Below, one piece after another: positions 21,118 to 32,827 of a DNA stretch of 64,000 nt. Under the pieces are notes generated by a model. That model was not told where the DNA came from. It worked only from the letters and a program-made list of their open reading frames with translations, and did no database searches. This DNA is from Auricularia sp. M13 (Eukaryota > Basidiomycota > Agaricomycetes > Auriculariales > Auriculariaceae): positions 992,001 to 1,056,000 of the forward strand of contig CM073203.1 in assembly GCA_037042915.1 (NCBI GenBank), in the 5' to 3' direction. Both the position numbers and the translations under genes were made by a program. Position 1 is the stretch's first letter. Every line of letters begins with the position of its first letter.

Positions 21118-22485
21118 CGAGCTGCACGAGTGGAGATTGTACCCTCCAAACGCGACGTTGAGAAACAAGTTCAATGTCTACCTGTGGAGGGAGATGATTT
21201 CCGCCTTCACAGAGCAGGGCGTCGTGCCGTACACCCCGGAGCTCGACTCGTACATGGTCTTCTGCCGCGTTCCCCCCAACCCCAACGAGTTCGTCCTGCC
21301 GGAAGGCGCATACCAGACTCGACCCGACACCCGTGTCGAACGTCACATGGCGCAGACAGCGAGTATCACGCTCAGTCATGCCACCCGCCGCTTGCGCTGA
21401 CGCCAGGTTCAGTCTGCATCTATCTACCCGGCTATTCTTCCCGATGGGAGCGATGTGTTCGTGAGGGTGGTTTCCAAGGGGCCAGAACCTTCACAGCAGT
21501 TGCGAATCCTTCGCTATTTAGCCAGCGAACCACAGCGATCGCATCCAGAGAACCATTCCCTTCCATTGCTGAAGGAGTTGACGTACAAGGACTGGACGTT
21601 CATTGCCATGCCTCGGTACACGCCTGCCATTCTAAACCATTTCAGCATGTTCGCCAGTGAATGGTTCACTACTGCCGGCGAACTCCTCGAGTTCGTCGAG
21701 CAGACTCTTGAGGTTCGTGTATTCACGAGTTGAACATTACCCTCTCTATGTACTGTAATGATTTGATGCGCCTCGCAGGCTTTCGCATTTCTCCACGATC
21801 ACCTCATTGCCCATCAGGTCCGCAAAATGAGTGCTTTCAAGTACTCACTGAGGCTGACAGCCCTGTGAATCGCCGCAGGACATTTATCAGGGCAATATCG
21901 TGCACAACCATATAGGGAGTTGGGACTCAGGGTTTCTGAGTCGGTTCCCCGTCCGCTACTATATCATCGACTTCGAACACGCCGTCCAGTTCGCTGCGAC
22001 CAGCACGCCCGAGGAACGGAGAGTTGTTGGGACGCCTGTCGAGGGTTTCGCACCACACCGCATCCCGCCAGAGATGGGAGATACCCCGCACTGTCCGTTT
22101 GCGGCCGACGTATGGCAGCTTGGGCTCATGTATTTCACGCACTTCTCGGTGCGACCTTTAAGTTCAAACCCTCCTTGAAGCTGACCCCGCTCCCTGCTAA
22201 CTTGCGAACCGCTTTCTGGTGCAGACGCAGGTGCCCGCGCTGTGCGACATCGTCCGGACCATGCTCGCACCACGCGCGGAGGACAGACCGACGATGCGCT
22301 CCGCTCTTGGCCTGTTCCGCGAGATGAAGCGCGCGATGGCGGGCGAGCTCAATCGGCCTGTGTCGCGCAATTATCTGTTCGACAACATGGAGCAGGAGGA
22401 GGTCAGAGAGGTGATGGAGGCGTTCCTCCGCGGAGAGGAGGTCGAGTTTGTCAATCGCGACGGCAGCACCGATCTACCGTCTTGA

Positions 22486-22633
22486 GTTCAAGTTCAAAGT
22501 TGCCCCCGCGATATGCGCGTGTTGGAACATGGTCATTATTTGTACTTGTATTCGCAGTGAACTTCCCATATCATACCAGCTCCCGCTGGCACGATGTAGT
22601 GCACTTGGAGCGCCAGATAGCTCGTCTAGAGTC
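22486..22633 (+). repeat. 3' flank shared with kinase pseudogene copy 4
   Basis: The sequence after copy 2 (CCCCCGCGAtATGCG, ATTTGTACTTGTA, GCGCCAGATAGCTCGT) aligns by eye with 25270-25400 after copy 4. This shows the duplication unit extended beyond the coding region. Confidence 0.55.
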
Positions 22634-22690
22634 TCGACTGGACCGCCGGTCGAGGGTTTTGCACCGCAACGCGTTTATGAAGTACTATTT
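22634..22690 (+). pseudogene. Tiny remnant of a further kinase-like copy
   Basis: Encodes GPPVEGFAPQRV, nearly identical to GPPVEGFTLHRV of copy 3 and GTPVEGFAPHRI of copy 2 (middle of exon 5). Nothing before or after it continues the homology. It marks at least one additional, almost deleted member of the array. Confidence 0.55.
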
Positions 22691-22958
22691 GGCACCTTTA
22701 TTCAAATCCGACACGACACTAAATTTTTTACTCACATACGCTACAAGCACATATGTCCTCAAGGGACTCGGATGAATCAAAATCTCTTGAGGCTTGGCGC
22801 AGAAGAATAGGTGGAGTCCAAACTTTTGTATTTTCTGTCGTCTGTCCCCGTGATCGCCGAGAGCTCGGCCTCGTCAGTGTTGTCCTCTGCTTGATCCCAG
22901 TCTCATCGCTCAAGTTCCGCAACACCCGCAACGAACGACCGAAAGGACACATATCGCA

Positions 22959-24379
22959 ATGGAGCACCTTATACCTGACGATGGTGTCGCCGTGAGTAGC
23001 CCGCTTCGTCCCAACGAGTCAATCCAATTTAATTGCCCAGCAATGGCCAAACGAGCTACACGAGTGGCGATGCTACCCGCCTGATGCTACGATGAGAAAC
23101 ATGTGGAATGTCTACCTCTGGAAGGAGATGATCCCTGCGTTTACAGAGCAGGGCGTCATACCATATACTCCAGAACTCGATGCTCCCGCCGTATTCTGGA
23201 GGGTACCTCCCAACCCCGACCAGCTTGTCTTACCCAAGGGCGCCTATGAGACGAAGCCAGGCACTTACGGACGTGATATGTCACAGATAGTGGGTTTCGT
23301 GCTCAGACCTGTCATTCCGCTGAAGGCATATCTAGTCTGCGTCTATCTATCCTGCTGTTCTTGCCGACGGCAGTGATGCATTCATCAAGGTAGTATCCAA
23401 GGGTCCCGACGCTTCGCAGCAACTTCGCATTCTCCGTTACCTATCCGAGGATCCTCAGCGATCTCATCCGGAAAACCACGCCATTCCAGTGGAAAAGGAG
23501 TTGACGTACAAGGACTGGACATTCGTCGCTATGCCTCGATACAGCACTACGACTATCAGTTTCATCGGCATGTTCCCGGGCGATTGGTTCACCACTGCTG
23601 GCGAACTACTAACGTTCGTCGAGCAGACTCTCGAGGTTCGTCACTTCAGGGGCTGTGTCCGCGACTGACTCTACACTTCACAGGCATTCGCCTTTCTACA
23701 TGATCATCTCATTGCCCATCAAGTACGATACGCCGGTTATGATCATTCTGACAGCTGACCACTGTGAAACAGGATATCTGGCAGAAAAACATCGTGTTCA
23801 ACCATATCGGGGACTACGACTTTGGATTCCTGAGTCAATTTCCCGTCCGCTACTATGTCATCGACTTCGAGCACGCCGTCCAATTCTCGCCGAATAGCGA
23901 GCCCAGCGAGCGGAAGGTGCTCGGGCCGCCGGTCGAGGGTTTCACACTTCACCGCGTTCCACCGGAGATGGGCGACCGTCCGCACTGCCCGTTCGCTGCG
24001 GATGTCTGGCAACTCGGGCTCCTGTATTTCACTCACTTCTCGGTGCGTCCCCGCCCTCAGGCCCGCGCCAGCTCGCTAAACCCTCCTCCCCGTCTGGCAG
24101 ACTCAAATTCCGGGCCTGTGCGACATCGTGAGGACCATGCTCGCGCCTGACCCGGGCGACAGACCGACGATGCGGGCCGCTTTGGAGAGGTTTCGCGAGA
24201 TGAAAGGCGGGATGGACGCCGACGCGCTTGGTGCGGCTGTGCGGCGCAACTATCTGTTCGACAACATGCCCTCGGACGATTTCAAGCGCACGATGAATGC
24301 GTTCGTTCGCGGCGAGGATGTCGAGTTCGTCAACCGCGACCGCGAAGAGATTAAAATTCCGCCACCTGATAGCAATTAG
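22959..24379 (+). CDS. Protein-kinase-like protein, array copy 3 (intact)
   Basis: Six exons (22959-22991, 23041-23289, 23336-23635, 23684-23722, 23773-24042, 24101-24379) join without frame error to about 389 residues. It starts MEHLIPDDGVA, then QWPNELHEWRCYPPDATMRN. Kinase-like elements: VVSKGPDASQQLRILRYL, LTYKDWTFVAMPRY (hinge region), the 39-nt exon AFAFLHDHLIAHQ, the catalytic loop DIWQKNIVFN after HQ, YYVIDFEHAV (DFE in place of DFG), PPEMG and DVWQLGLLYF. The tail NYLFDNMPSDDF is conserved in all copies. It is the best-preserved member of the array. Probably cytoplasmic or nuclear (no signal peptide); substrate unknown. The altered HRD and DFG motifs are shared by all copies, so they are ancestral. 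Confidence 0.86.
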
Positions 24380-24690
24380 TTTTCCCTTGCATTCTGAGCC
24401 AAGTGCATCTTTGTGAGGGTCCATGGTCGTGTCATTGTCACCGGTTGACGCGCTGTAAAGCGAACCCCTTTCCGGATAACGGGATCGCTGTAAGTGCGGT
24501 GCTCTCAGGTGGCCTGCGTCGATGCCAACCTCATCCCTTGGGATAACCCGCCCGAAAGACAACAGGCGGGAAATGTTGCTCCTATATGATCCTCTTCCGG
24601 ACATCCGAAGAACTGTCGGCGCCGTTCATTCAATGTGTAGCTGTAGCCATATTAATGATAAGGGTTCGAGTCCTGACAGGTGACCGGTGA
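24380..24690. other. Intergenic between kinase copies 3 and 4
   Basis: Short spacer with no gene. GGTTCGAGTCC near 24663 resembles a tRNA B-box, but no A-box or acceptor pairing is present. Confidence 0.45.
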
Positions 24691-25274
24691 CCCTGGAAAA
24701 CAACGTATTCAACCATATCGGGAGCCGCGACGTCGGATTTCTGAGCCGCTTCCCCGTCCGCTACATAATGTGACATCAATTTCGAGCTCGCCCTACGATT
24801 CTCGCCGGCAAGCACGCCCGGGAGGAGGACGGTGGTAGGCCCACCGATTAAGGGGTTTGCATCTCATCGTCTTGCGCCTGAAGTTGGTGACACCCCGCAC
24901 CGCGGACGTGTGGCAACTTGGGCTCGTCACTGTATTTCAATCATTTTGCGGTAAGTATTACTACTCCGCGACGCACATGCCCTGAGTAGCTGTTTGCTTA
25001 CCTGCCAGTGAGTTCCGTCTGTCGCAGGCACAGGTTCCGGATGACCATGCTTGCACTCCTCCCAGAGGACAGACCGACGATGCGCGCCGCTTTCGACCAG
25101 TTTCGCGCGATCAGACGCGGAATGGACGCTGATGCGCTCCTTCAGCCTGTCCGGCGCAACTATGTGTTCGACGAGGTGGAGCAGGAGGAGTTCAGAGAGG
25201 GGATGGACGCATTCCTGCGCGGCGAGGTCGTCGGGTTTGGCAACCGCGACTGCAATGTCGATTCAACGGCTTGA
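24691..25274 (+). pseudogene. Protein-kinase-like pseudogene, array copy 4
   Basis: Carries only the equivalents of exons 5 and 6. The start NNVFNHIGSRDVGFLSRFPVR matches the catalytic-loop region onward, then a stop replaces the segment before the DFE motif. A short deletion removes the codons around HCPFA, giving further frame errors. The last exon is still open: EDRPTMRAAFDQFRAIRRGM, then RRNYVFDEVEQEEF, ending at 25274. The 5' half is missing. It is a decayed duplicate of copy 2 or 3, closest by eye to copy 2 in its tail (EQEEFREGM). Confidence 0.82.
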
Positions 25275-26845
25275 GTTTGTATGTAGCCCCCGCGACATCT
25301 TTCTTGTTGCGCGCGCTGAAACATCGTTAATATTTGTATTTGTACTCGTAATGAACTCACTATCACACATCAGCTCCGCACGATGTCTGAGCGCCGGATA
25401 GCTCGTGAGTCTGGAGTCGGAATGGGCAACGCACAGCTGTCAGATGCCCGTCGTGCAGGGAAGATTATGGATGAGTCGTCGTGTAGTCCGGAGTTTGTTC
25501 CCGGCAGCCTCAGATGTACAGCAAACTCGGACCAGCTTGGGACTGAGGCAAGCAGGAGGATGTCCCAAACCTGTTAATTCAGCAATGAAGGGGAAAGCCC
25601 GGGCATGTCCATAATCGAGAGTCGAGCGTACCCGTGCACCGGCAGACTTGGAGACACGAAAGGGTGCTTTCACAGGACCCTGAGCCTGCGCCCCGCATGC
25701 TCGCGAACTCGTCCCGACTGCAGTGTGCGGGCTGGGATGGCTTGCGGGGGGGGGGGCATCCTGAGCATAGCTGGCGATCGGGGCTTCGTTGCCGTTCTGA
25801 CTGTGGCGCCCGCTGTCGATGGCAGACGGCGCTTGGGTCTCATCGCAGTCCCCTCAGCGCGCACTGGAGGGCCGGAGGGGCGTGTTTGAGCGCGCCTTCT
25901 GTGCGTGGACCGAGGATCTGCGAGTTGAGTCTTTCACTGTAGGCGCTGAGTGCCTACTCGAGTTCAGCTGAAAAGTGCTTCCCTTGCGGGTTCGACCAAT
26001 GGCATGGCGGCTTTTACGGATGTATTTCCGGCGAGCTTGTTGAATTTGTCGTGAACAAAGCAAGGAATACTTAAAGCTGACACCAAGTGAGCTGCGACCT
26101 TCGGTTGGCTGTAGACGAGCCTGTGTTCTTTTGTGGGGGCAGTTAGCCTACAGAGTGTGCTGCCGAGTATGCAGCGGTGCTTGACACAGGGCATGTTTAG
26201 GTTCTGTTCTTGCATCATCATACTGCATTGCATTGGCGGCCATTGTGCGAAGGATGCAAGACCGGGGGGCTCGGACTAGAAAAGTTGAAGACAACTCGGA
26301 GTCATGAAGGCAACCGCCCGCCAGGTACGCGGGTAGGTGGCCGATGACGTATGCTGCAGCGTGTGAAGCGGGCAGCATGCGGTCGGAGAAACTCGGGGGG
26401 TCGGAGCTTGCGGTGCGGGCAAGGTTGCGGTGCCCAGACGGCGCTGGCAGTGGCGGAAAATAAAATAGAAAATAAACCAGGCATTTACGCAGCCAATCAA
26501 GGGCGTCGAGCAGAGCAGGGGGTGGGGCAGGAGGAGGGATCGGAGTTGCAAAGTTGCGGGCGGGCGGGCCAAGCGAGAGCGGGGATGAGATTTTCGTTTC
26601 CCGAGCCTCTGCCTCGAACGACCCCGTCGTCGTCCCCCGCCGCCGCCGTCGCTGACCCAGCCGGCGCGCCCGCTCACCGTCGCGCGTTACTGCCCAGATC
26701 TCGCCCCCTGCTGGCAGGTCTATATCTTTTTCATATCAGCGCCTTAGATCCCGCAAATCGTCAGTCTATTCCCTACTTACTGTCCCTCGCCACTGCCGCT
26801 GACAACAACGACGACGACGACGACGACCCCGGCCACCCCCACAGA
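25275..26845. other. Intergenic; eIF4G promoter region at right end
   Basis: The first ~130 bp repeat the 3' flank of kinase copy 2. A run of ten or eleven G lies near 25747. From 26590 the sequence becomes CT-rich with GACGACGAC repeats just before the eIF4G ATG. No convincing gene in the 1.5 kb. Confidence 0.5.
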
Positions 26846-29800
26846 ATGAGCAAGCCTGCTTCTGCCACGACCCCAAAGACCACTGTGCCTACCGTATCCG
26901 CCTGGGCTCGAGGGCCCCCGAACGCCGCGGCCTCGTCCAGCTCGCCCCGCCCGCAATCGCCCCAGACCCCGCAGCACCAGCGCAAGCCCAGCGGCTTCAA
27001 CAGCAATGCCAGTGCCGCAGCAGCGCTCAAGGACGGCGTCGCAGTGCGCCCTGGCGCCGGCGCCGGCGCTTCTGCCTCTCGGCCTGGTGCGTGATTCATC
27101 GTCCCCCCGGCACCGAGCCCGCTGACTCTGCCTGTCCCAGCCTCCCAGGTCGTGTTCGGATCGTTAGACGATCCCTCCGCCACCATCTCGTCCTCGCCGG
27201 CTCCCCCAGCACCGCCCATCTCGACCGCGACAAAGGTCCAGTCGTTCGGGTCCATACCCGTCACCCCCGCGACGCCGTCCTCGACCGCGCCGTCGCTCCC
27301 GCCGTCCGGGCTCTCGACACCCTCCAAACCGAACGGCGCAGCGGCGGCGGCGACGACGAACGGAAAAGCGTCGGCATCGGCATCGACGGTCAGCACGGCC
27401 GCCTCGACGCCCGCGCCGTCCACGCCCGGCACGCCTGCGGCCGGTGCCAAAACGCTGCCCAAGGTGGACGTGCGCTCGCTCTTCATGAAGACGAGCGCGC
27501 CGTCGCCCGCCTCGCCCACGCCAAAAGCCGTGCCCGAAGTCTCGGCGCCGGCGCCGCGACATCCGTCCGCGCACGCGCCCCCGCCGCACCCGGGCGCCCA
27601 GGGCGGGGGCCGCAGTTCGCGAACTTCCCGCCGCACATGCGCCCCGGCAGCTCCGGCCCGCCGCGCTCGCCGCAGTTCAACCGCGCCGTGCCAAATGGCA
27701 TGCCGCGCCCGCCTCTGGGAGGCCCGCCTGGCGCTCCGCCAGCGATGGGCAGCCCACGTCTTGCGCCCCAGCAAATCCCGCCGCAGGGCATGCCGCCCCA
27801 GCAGCCGGGTATGCCGCAACAGCCCATGTGGGTCCCGCAACAGGGATACTACGCGGTAAGCCTTTTGGCTTTTGCATGAAACACGAAAAGCTAATCATTT
27901 TCTGTACAGTACACCCCGTACTATGGTTACATGCCGCCACCACCGCAGCAGCCTGGGCCCGATGGCCAACCCCAGCCGCATCCACACTGGATGGGCGGGG
28001 CGCCGCAACCGCCGCCCCACATGGGTGCGCCGCCGCCCCCACATGCTGTTGCTTCCCCGCGGACACAGCCGCCACCGCTTGCCGTTCCCCCCGTCCCTCC
28101 CCCGACTTCCTCCACCCCGCCTGTCACGACCGCCCAACAACCGTCCCAGCAGAATATGCGGCCTGCACCGACGCCTATGTCGCCACAGGCGCCATCCTTT
28201 GTGCCCCGTGCGACTCCGCGCTCGGGAAGCTCCATTCGCATTGTGAACCCGTCGTCTGGCGCGCCTGTACAGCTCCCGAACAAGGAGAACGGCACGCCGT
28301 CTTCGACGCCCGTCCAGACCACCGCCCCCGCGCTGCCTGACAAGACGGAGAATAGACGGTCCATCATCCGGATCGAGTCTCCGGCTGACAAGGCGAAGCG
28401 CGAGGAGGAGGAGCGCGAGAAGAAGCGCAAAGAGGACGAGGCTAAGAAGAAGGTTGAGGAGGAGCGGCGCGCGAAGGAGGCCGAGGAGAAGGCGCGCAAG
28501 GAGGCCGAGGAGAAGAAGAAGAAGGAGGCCGAGGAGGCGAAGCGGAAGGAGGAGGAGGAGCGCAAGCGCAAGGCCGAGGAGGAGGAAGCGGCTAAGCGTA
28601 AGGCCGAGGAGGACCGCAAGAAGAAGGAGGCGGAGGAGGCCGAGGCTGCGCGCAAGAAGAAGGCCGAGGAGGAAGCCGCCGCCGCTGCTGCCGCCGAGGC
28701 CAAGCGCAAGGAGGAAGAGGAGGCGGAGAAGGCTCGCGCTGCCGAAGAGGAGCGCAAGAAGGCCGCTGCTGCTGCCTCCGAGGAGAAGGAGGCGCGCGAC
28801 AAGGAGGAGGCCGACAAGGTCGAGAAGGCCGAGGAGGCTGCGTCTGCCGCCGCCGCTGCGGCGAAGGAGGACGAGAAGAAGGACGAGGAGTCGAAGATCA
28901 CTGACTCGCCGACGCCCGCGCCGGCTATCGTCCTCAAGCCCTCCGCGCCCGACACCAGGCGGAGACCCGGCCCTATCAACATCGATGCCGCCCGCGCGCC
29001 CATGACGCCTGGCCCGATGTCGGCGCTTGCCACGGCGCGCATTATTACGGACATCAATCAGATCCAGTACCCCGAGAACATCAAATCTCCGAGGATCGAA
29101 CTCAACGTGAACGCGAAGGAGGGCAAGTTCAGGTTAGTGTTTTACCTCCGTTTGTCTTTGTTCCTTTGTGCTCACCATGCGCTGCAGGTACGACCGCGAC
29201 TTCCTCATGCAGTTCATGGAGGTGTGCAAGGAGAAGCCCGACCAGCTCCCGCCCGCCGAGGCACTTGGCCTCGAGCCCATCGGCGCACCCGACCGCTCGG
29301 GACGGAGGTCGAGCAACATGCCGCCGCCCATGTCGCGCCAGAACTCTACGCATGGCCTCGGCTTCATGTCATCCGGCTCTGGCAGTGGGTTCAAGAACCC
29401 CATGGGCAGCTTCAACACGGGTGGCAGCAGCCGTCCGTCGTCCATCTCGGGTGGCGCTGGTGGATCGGTCAACTTCCCGCGTGGAGCGCCCATGGCGCGC
29501 ACGCCGAGTCAGTCGGGGAGCAACTCTGGCCGGACGCGCAGCCAGCGCGGCAAGGTGCGGGACAAGACGCTCAGCAACGCTGCGCCGCCTGCTCTGGCGC
29601 CCGTGCTGCAGAGCCAGTTCGAGCCCGTGCAGGCGCTGCAGCACTCGGAGAACGCGTGGTCGACGCGCGCGCGCGGCGGCAACCCGACGGGCGACTCGGC
29701 GGAGCTCGTGGAGCGCAAAGTCAAGGCGCTGCTGAACAAGCTGACCATGGAGCGCTTCGACACGATCTCGGACCAGATCATCGAGTGGGCGAACAAGAGC

Positions 29801-31646
29801 GAGAAGGAGAAGGACGGGCGGACGCTCATCCAGGTCATCCGGCTCGTGTTCGAGAAGGCGACGGACGAGGCAACGTGGTCGCACATGTACGCGCGTCTGT
29901 GCCGGAAGATGATGGAGCAGATCTCGGACGGCGTCATGGACGAGGGCATCCGCAACGCCGAGGGCAACCCCATCAAGGGCGGCCTGCTGTTCCGCAAGTA
30001 CCTGCTCAACCGGTGTCAGGAGGACTTCGAGCGCGGGTGGAGCGTGCAGGCGCAGACTGCCGCGGCCGCGAAGGCCAAGGCCGAGGACGATGCGGCGAAG
30101 AAGAAGAGCAACGACACGGCGCAGGCAGGCGAGGAGGAGCTGTACTCCGACGAGTACTACGCCGCGCAGAAGGCCAAGCGCCGTGGACTTGGTCTCGTCC
30201 GCTTTATTGGCGAGCTGTTCAAGCTGCAGATGCTCACGGAGCGCATTATGCACGAGTGCATCAAGAAGCTGCTCAGCAATGTCGACAACCCCGGCGAGGA
30301 GGAGATCGAGTCGATCTGCAAGCTGCTGTCGACCGTCGGCCAAGCGCTCGATACGACCAAGGCGCGGTCGCATATGGACATTTACTTCAAGCGCATGCGC
30401 GACCTTTCGGATAGCCCGAATATCGATTCTCGTATGCGGTTCATGCTCCAGGTATGCTTCGATATCCGTCGTGTGTGATGAATGCGTCTGACAATTCGGT
30501 AGGATGTTATCGAACTGCGTGAGCGCAAGTGGATACCGCGCAATGCTACGGCGGCACCGACTACGCTGTCTGCGGTTCACGACCAGGTTTGTGGGACTGT
30601 GGCGTTGTGTTGTGACTATCGTGTTAATCCTCTGGCAGGCGGCAAAGGAGAGGGCAGCGGCCGAGAAGGAGTCTGCGGCTCGCGTGAGCACCATGTCCCG
30701 TGGCGGCTCGAGAAGAGGAGACAACCGCAGCGACTACGGCTCGCACACTGGCGCCGACGGCTGGTCGACGCCCGCGTCGCGCGCGCAGGCGTCCAAGGCG
30801 GGCGACTTGTCGCAGTTCGGCAAGATCAGCAAGACTGCGCCTGGTGTCGTCACCCTTGGCCCGTCGTCTGTGTTTGCCGGCAAGAAGGGCGGCGCGGACA
30901 AGCGCGAGCACCCTGCGTCGCTATCGCGCTCGACGAGTAGCAACCCGTTCGCCGCGCTCACGCAGAACCCGAGCGAGAATGCCGCCGACGCGCCCAGCAC
31001 GTCGCGCAGTCGCAAGCCTAGCGTTGATTTCAGCCAGTCGGGCATGAGCGAAGGCGGTGGACGCCGGAAGCTCAACCTGCTGCCGCGCTCGAAGCCGCTG
31101 GAGGAGGTCAGCGCGACGCCCGAGAAGACGGAGACGCCGGAGGAGTCTGAGGACGAGAACGCTGCGCCGACGCCGGAGGAGGACGAGCCGCCGAAGAAGG
31201 TGCTGTCCGAGGCCCAGATCAAGAAGCAGATCGAGGAGGACACCAAGGAGTTCTTTGCGATCAAGAAGCTGGACGAGAGCGAGCAGTACTTCGAGTCGCT
31301 CCCCGAGGATCAGCGGCACAGGTTGGTCGACGCGGTATTCAGCAAGGCGCTCGAGGGCAAGGACGCAGAGGCGACTCTTGCGGGCAGCCTGTTCGCCCGT
31401 GTCCTCGAGAAGGGCAAGCTGAACGCGGACATCTTGGAGAAGGGCTTTGCGGGTACGATAGAGTTCCTGGACGACATCGCCGTCGACGCGCCGGCTGCGT
31501 ACGCGCTGACCGCCAAGGTGCTTCACTTGTCCAAGTTCGACGAGGCCCGGGTACAACGGTTAGGGGAGAAGATTGCTGTAGACGGCGACCCGCTCGTAGC
31601 GCCAAAGGACAAGCTCTTGACAGAGTTCAAGAAGTTGTCTTCTTAG
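26846..31646 (+). CDS. Eukaryotic translation initiation factor 4 gamma (eIF4G)
   Basis: Scaffold of the cytoplasmic eIF4F cap-binding complex, bridging eIF4E, eIF4A and poly(A)-binding protein. Six exons: 26846-27086, 27141-27855, 27910-29132, 29188-30451, 30503-30586 and 30639-31646. Order of features: a Pro/Ser/Ala-rich N-terminus; PKVDVRSLFMKT; a Pro-rich stretch; SSIRIVNPSSGAP; a long Lys/Glu/Ala coiled coil (about 28380-28890); ARIITDINQIQYPENIKSPR; the eIF4E-binding motif YDRDFLM (Y-x4-L-hydrophobic), split by intron 3; and the MIF4G domain from VERKVKALLNKLTMERFDTI to ARSHMDIYFKRMRDL. After that come Ser/Arg-rich sequence and a C-terminal helical domain (ESLPEDQRHRLVDAVFSKAL), which looks like a short MA3-type module. 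Exon 2 as given is one nucleotide out of phase (see findings), so the segment near 27.53-27.62 kb needs RNA evidence. Confidence 0.93.
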
Positions 31647-32827
31647 CCCTCGCATGTCGTCGCCCTCGCATCCGGTATCGGCCCCCATCGCTGTATTCTG
31701 GCATCTTCCGTCGCACCGCACCCGCACCATACACTCATCCTGGCATTGACACCCTCTGCATTCACGGTCACCACGCTCTCTACCGGCCCGACCTCGCTTA
31801 CACTCGCATTACTCACATTGATCTTGCATGCATGCCGCCTCGCATCCGCCCGCCCGTATATAGTCTCCACCTCCCGGCACGTGCACGTACCCTATAGTCG
31901 TCTCGCAATGGTAGCTTCTCTATGGTCATTTGCTGTCGTCGCTCCTCATCCCGCCTCGCGCTTTTACTCTATGTCTTTATTCATCTGCTTCTGCTTCATT
32001 TTCCGCCGCCACCATCCCGCACCCCCGTCTCTTCGGCCTTCTTGTCCAAGTATTGCCACCTCGTCGCTACTATCTACCCCGCCCCCCCCCACGCGCGCAC
32101 GATTCAGATGTGCGCGTCCGTCCCGACCCACGACCCTCATTCCGATATCTGTTCTTCGTCTCTTCTCTTACTTTTTTTTACCTTGAGTAGCCTATCTCTC
32201 TCTGTCTCTGTTCCGTGTGCCAGTGTGCTGTATAAACAAGACTGCTTTGGGCCCAGGACAATCGTAGATTAGTGGAGCGTGTCGAACGTTATTGTACAAG
32301 TTGGAAGAGTGCTGTGGACTCTGCGGAGAAGGCGTGCTCGTCGTTTTCTGCCAGAAACCATTCCCCCGCGCAATACCGTCTCATGTTGCTGAACTTGCGG
32401 AACGATCGGACTATTGGTCTTCTGGCGTGCTTCGGCGCTGCGGCCTGCCTCAATGGAAATTGAATACACGCGAGTCGCATCCTCGACCGCCCGCTTCAAA
32501 CTCTCTTTTTAGGATGCGTGGGTGGTACAGTTCGAGCAGGAGTGAGCTATTACTATGGGCGGCATGCCTGCGAGAATCGATTATAACCCGCGTGAACGGT
32601 CGCTTACAATAGTGGCGAACGCAACCACACCCACAGCAAGAACAATGCTTAAATGCGAGATACTGAGGTTAATCTTTCCATATAGCTGAAGGGCTATTCA
32701 GCGCTTGTTTCGATGCGGAGCCTCGGAGCGAGTCGGCAGAAATGAACTTGCACGCGTGAACCACGAGGCACTGTTATCATCGATCGTACCAGAACCGCTG
32801 CTAGCTGGCCAGTGCGACTCGCCAGCC
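31647..32827. other. Intergenic, pyrimidine-rich 3' flank of eIF4G
   Basis: 31.65-32.25 kb is C/T-rich with no clear coding sequence and probably contains the eIF4G 3' UTR and terminator. Open frames at 31746-32190 overlap in several phases and reflect composition. Confidence 0.5.

Larger units (their letters stand above)
20163..22485 (+). pseudogene. Protein-kinase-like gene, array copy 2, interrupted by an insertion
   Basis: Same six-exon plan as the other copies: 20163-20219 (MAENTEIVFEHLIPDDD), exon 2 split at 20269-20281 and 21118-21358, then 21413-21712, 21779-21817, 21879-22148 and 22225-22485. Exon 2 begins QWPN, then an 836-bp element follows, and the homology resumes with ELHEWRLYPPNATLRN. 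The reading frame enters the element and meets stops, so the gene is disrupted unless the element is excised. Downstream exons are otherwise clean: AFAFLHDHLIAHQ, DIYQGNIVHN (the HQD loop), YYIIDFEHAV (DFE), PPEMG and DVWQLG. The intron after exon 2 uses a GC donor (GCGAGT) where copies 1 and 3 have GT. The insertion is probably recent because the flanking exons show little decay. Confidence 0.86.

Noticed and set aside
24655-24680. GGTTCGAGTCC, a perfect-looking tRNA B-box
   Set aside because: No A-box at proper distance and no acceptor or anticodon stem can be drawn.
27927-29057. A 376-codon Ser/Ala-rich open frame on the minus strand
   Set aside because: It is the antisense of the Lys/Glu/Ala coiled coil of eIF4G and arises from its codon use.
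29369-30724. A 451-codon Arg/Leu-rich minus-strand frame
   Set aside because: Antisense to the eIF4G MIF4G region in GC-rich DNA; it crosses eIF4G introns and has no motif.
31746-32272. Overlapping plus-strand frames after eIF4G
   Set aside because: Pyrimidine-rich 3' flank; frames overlap in three phases with no splice sites or motifs.
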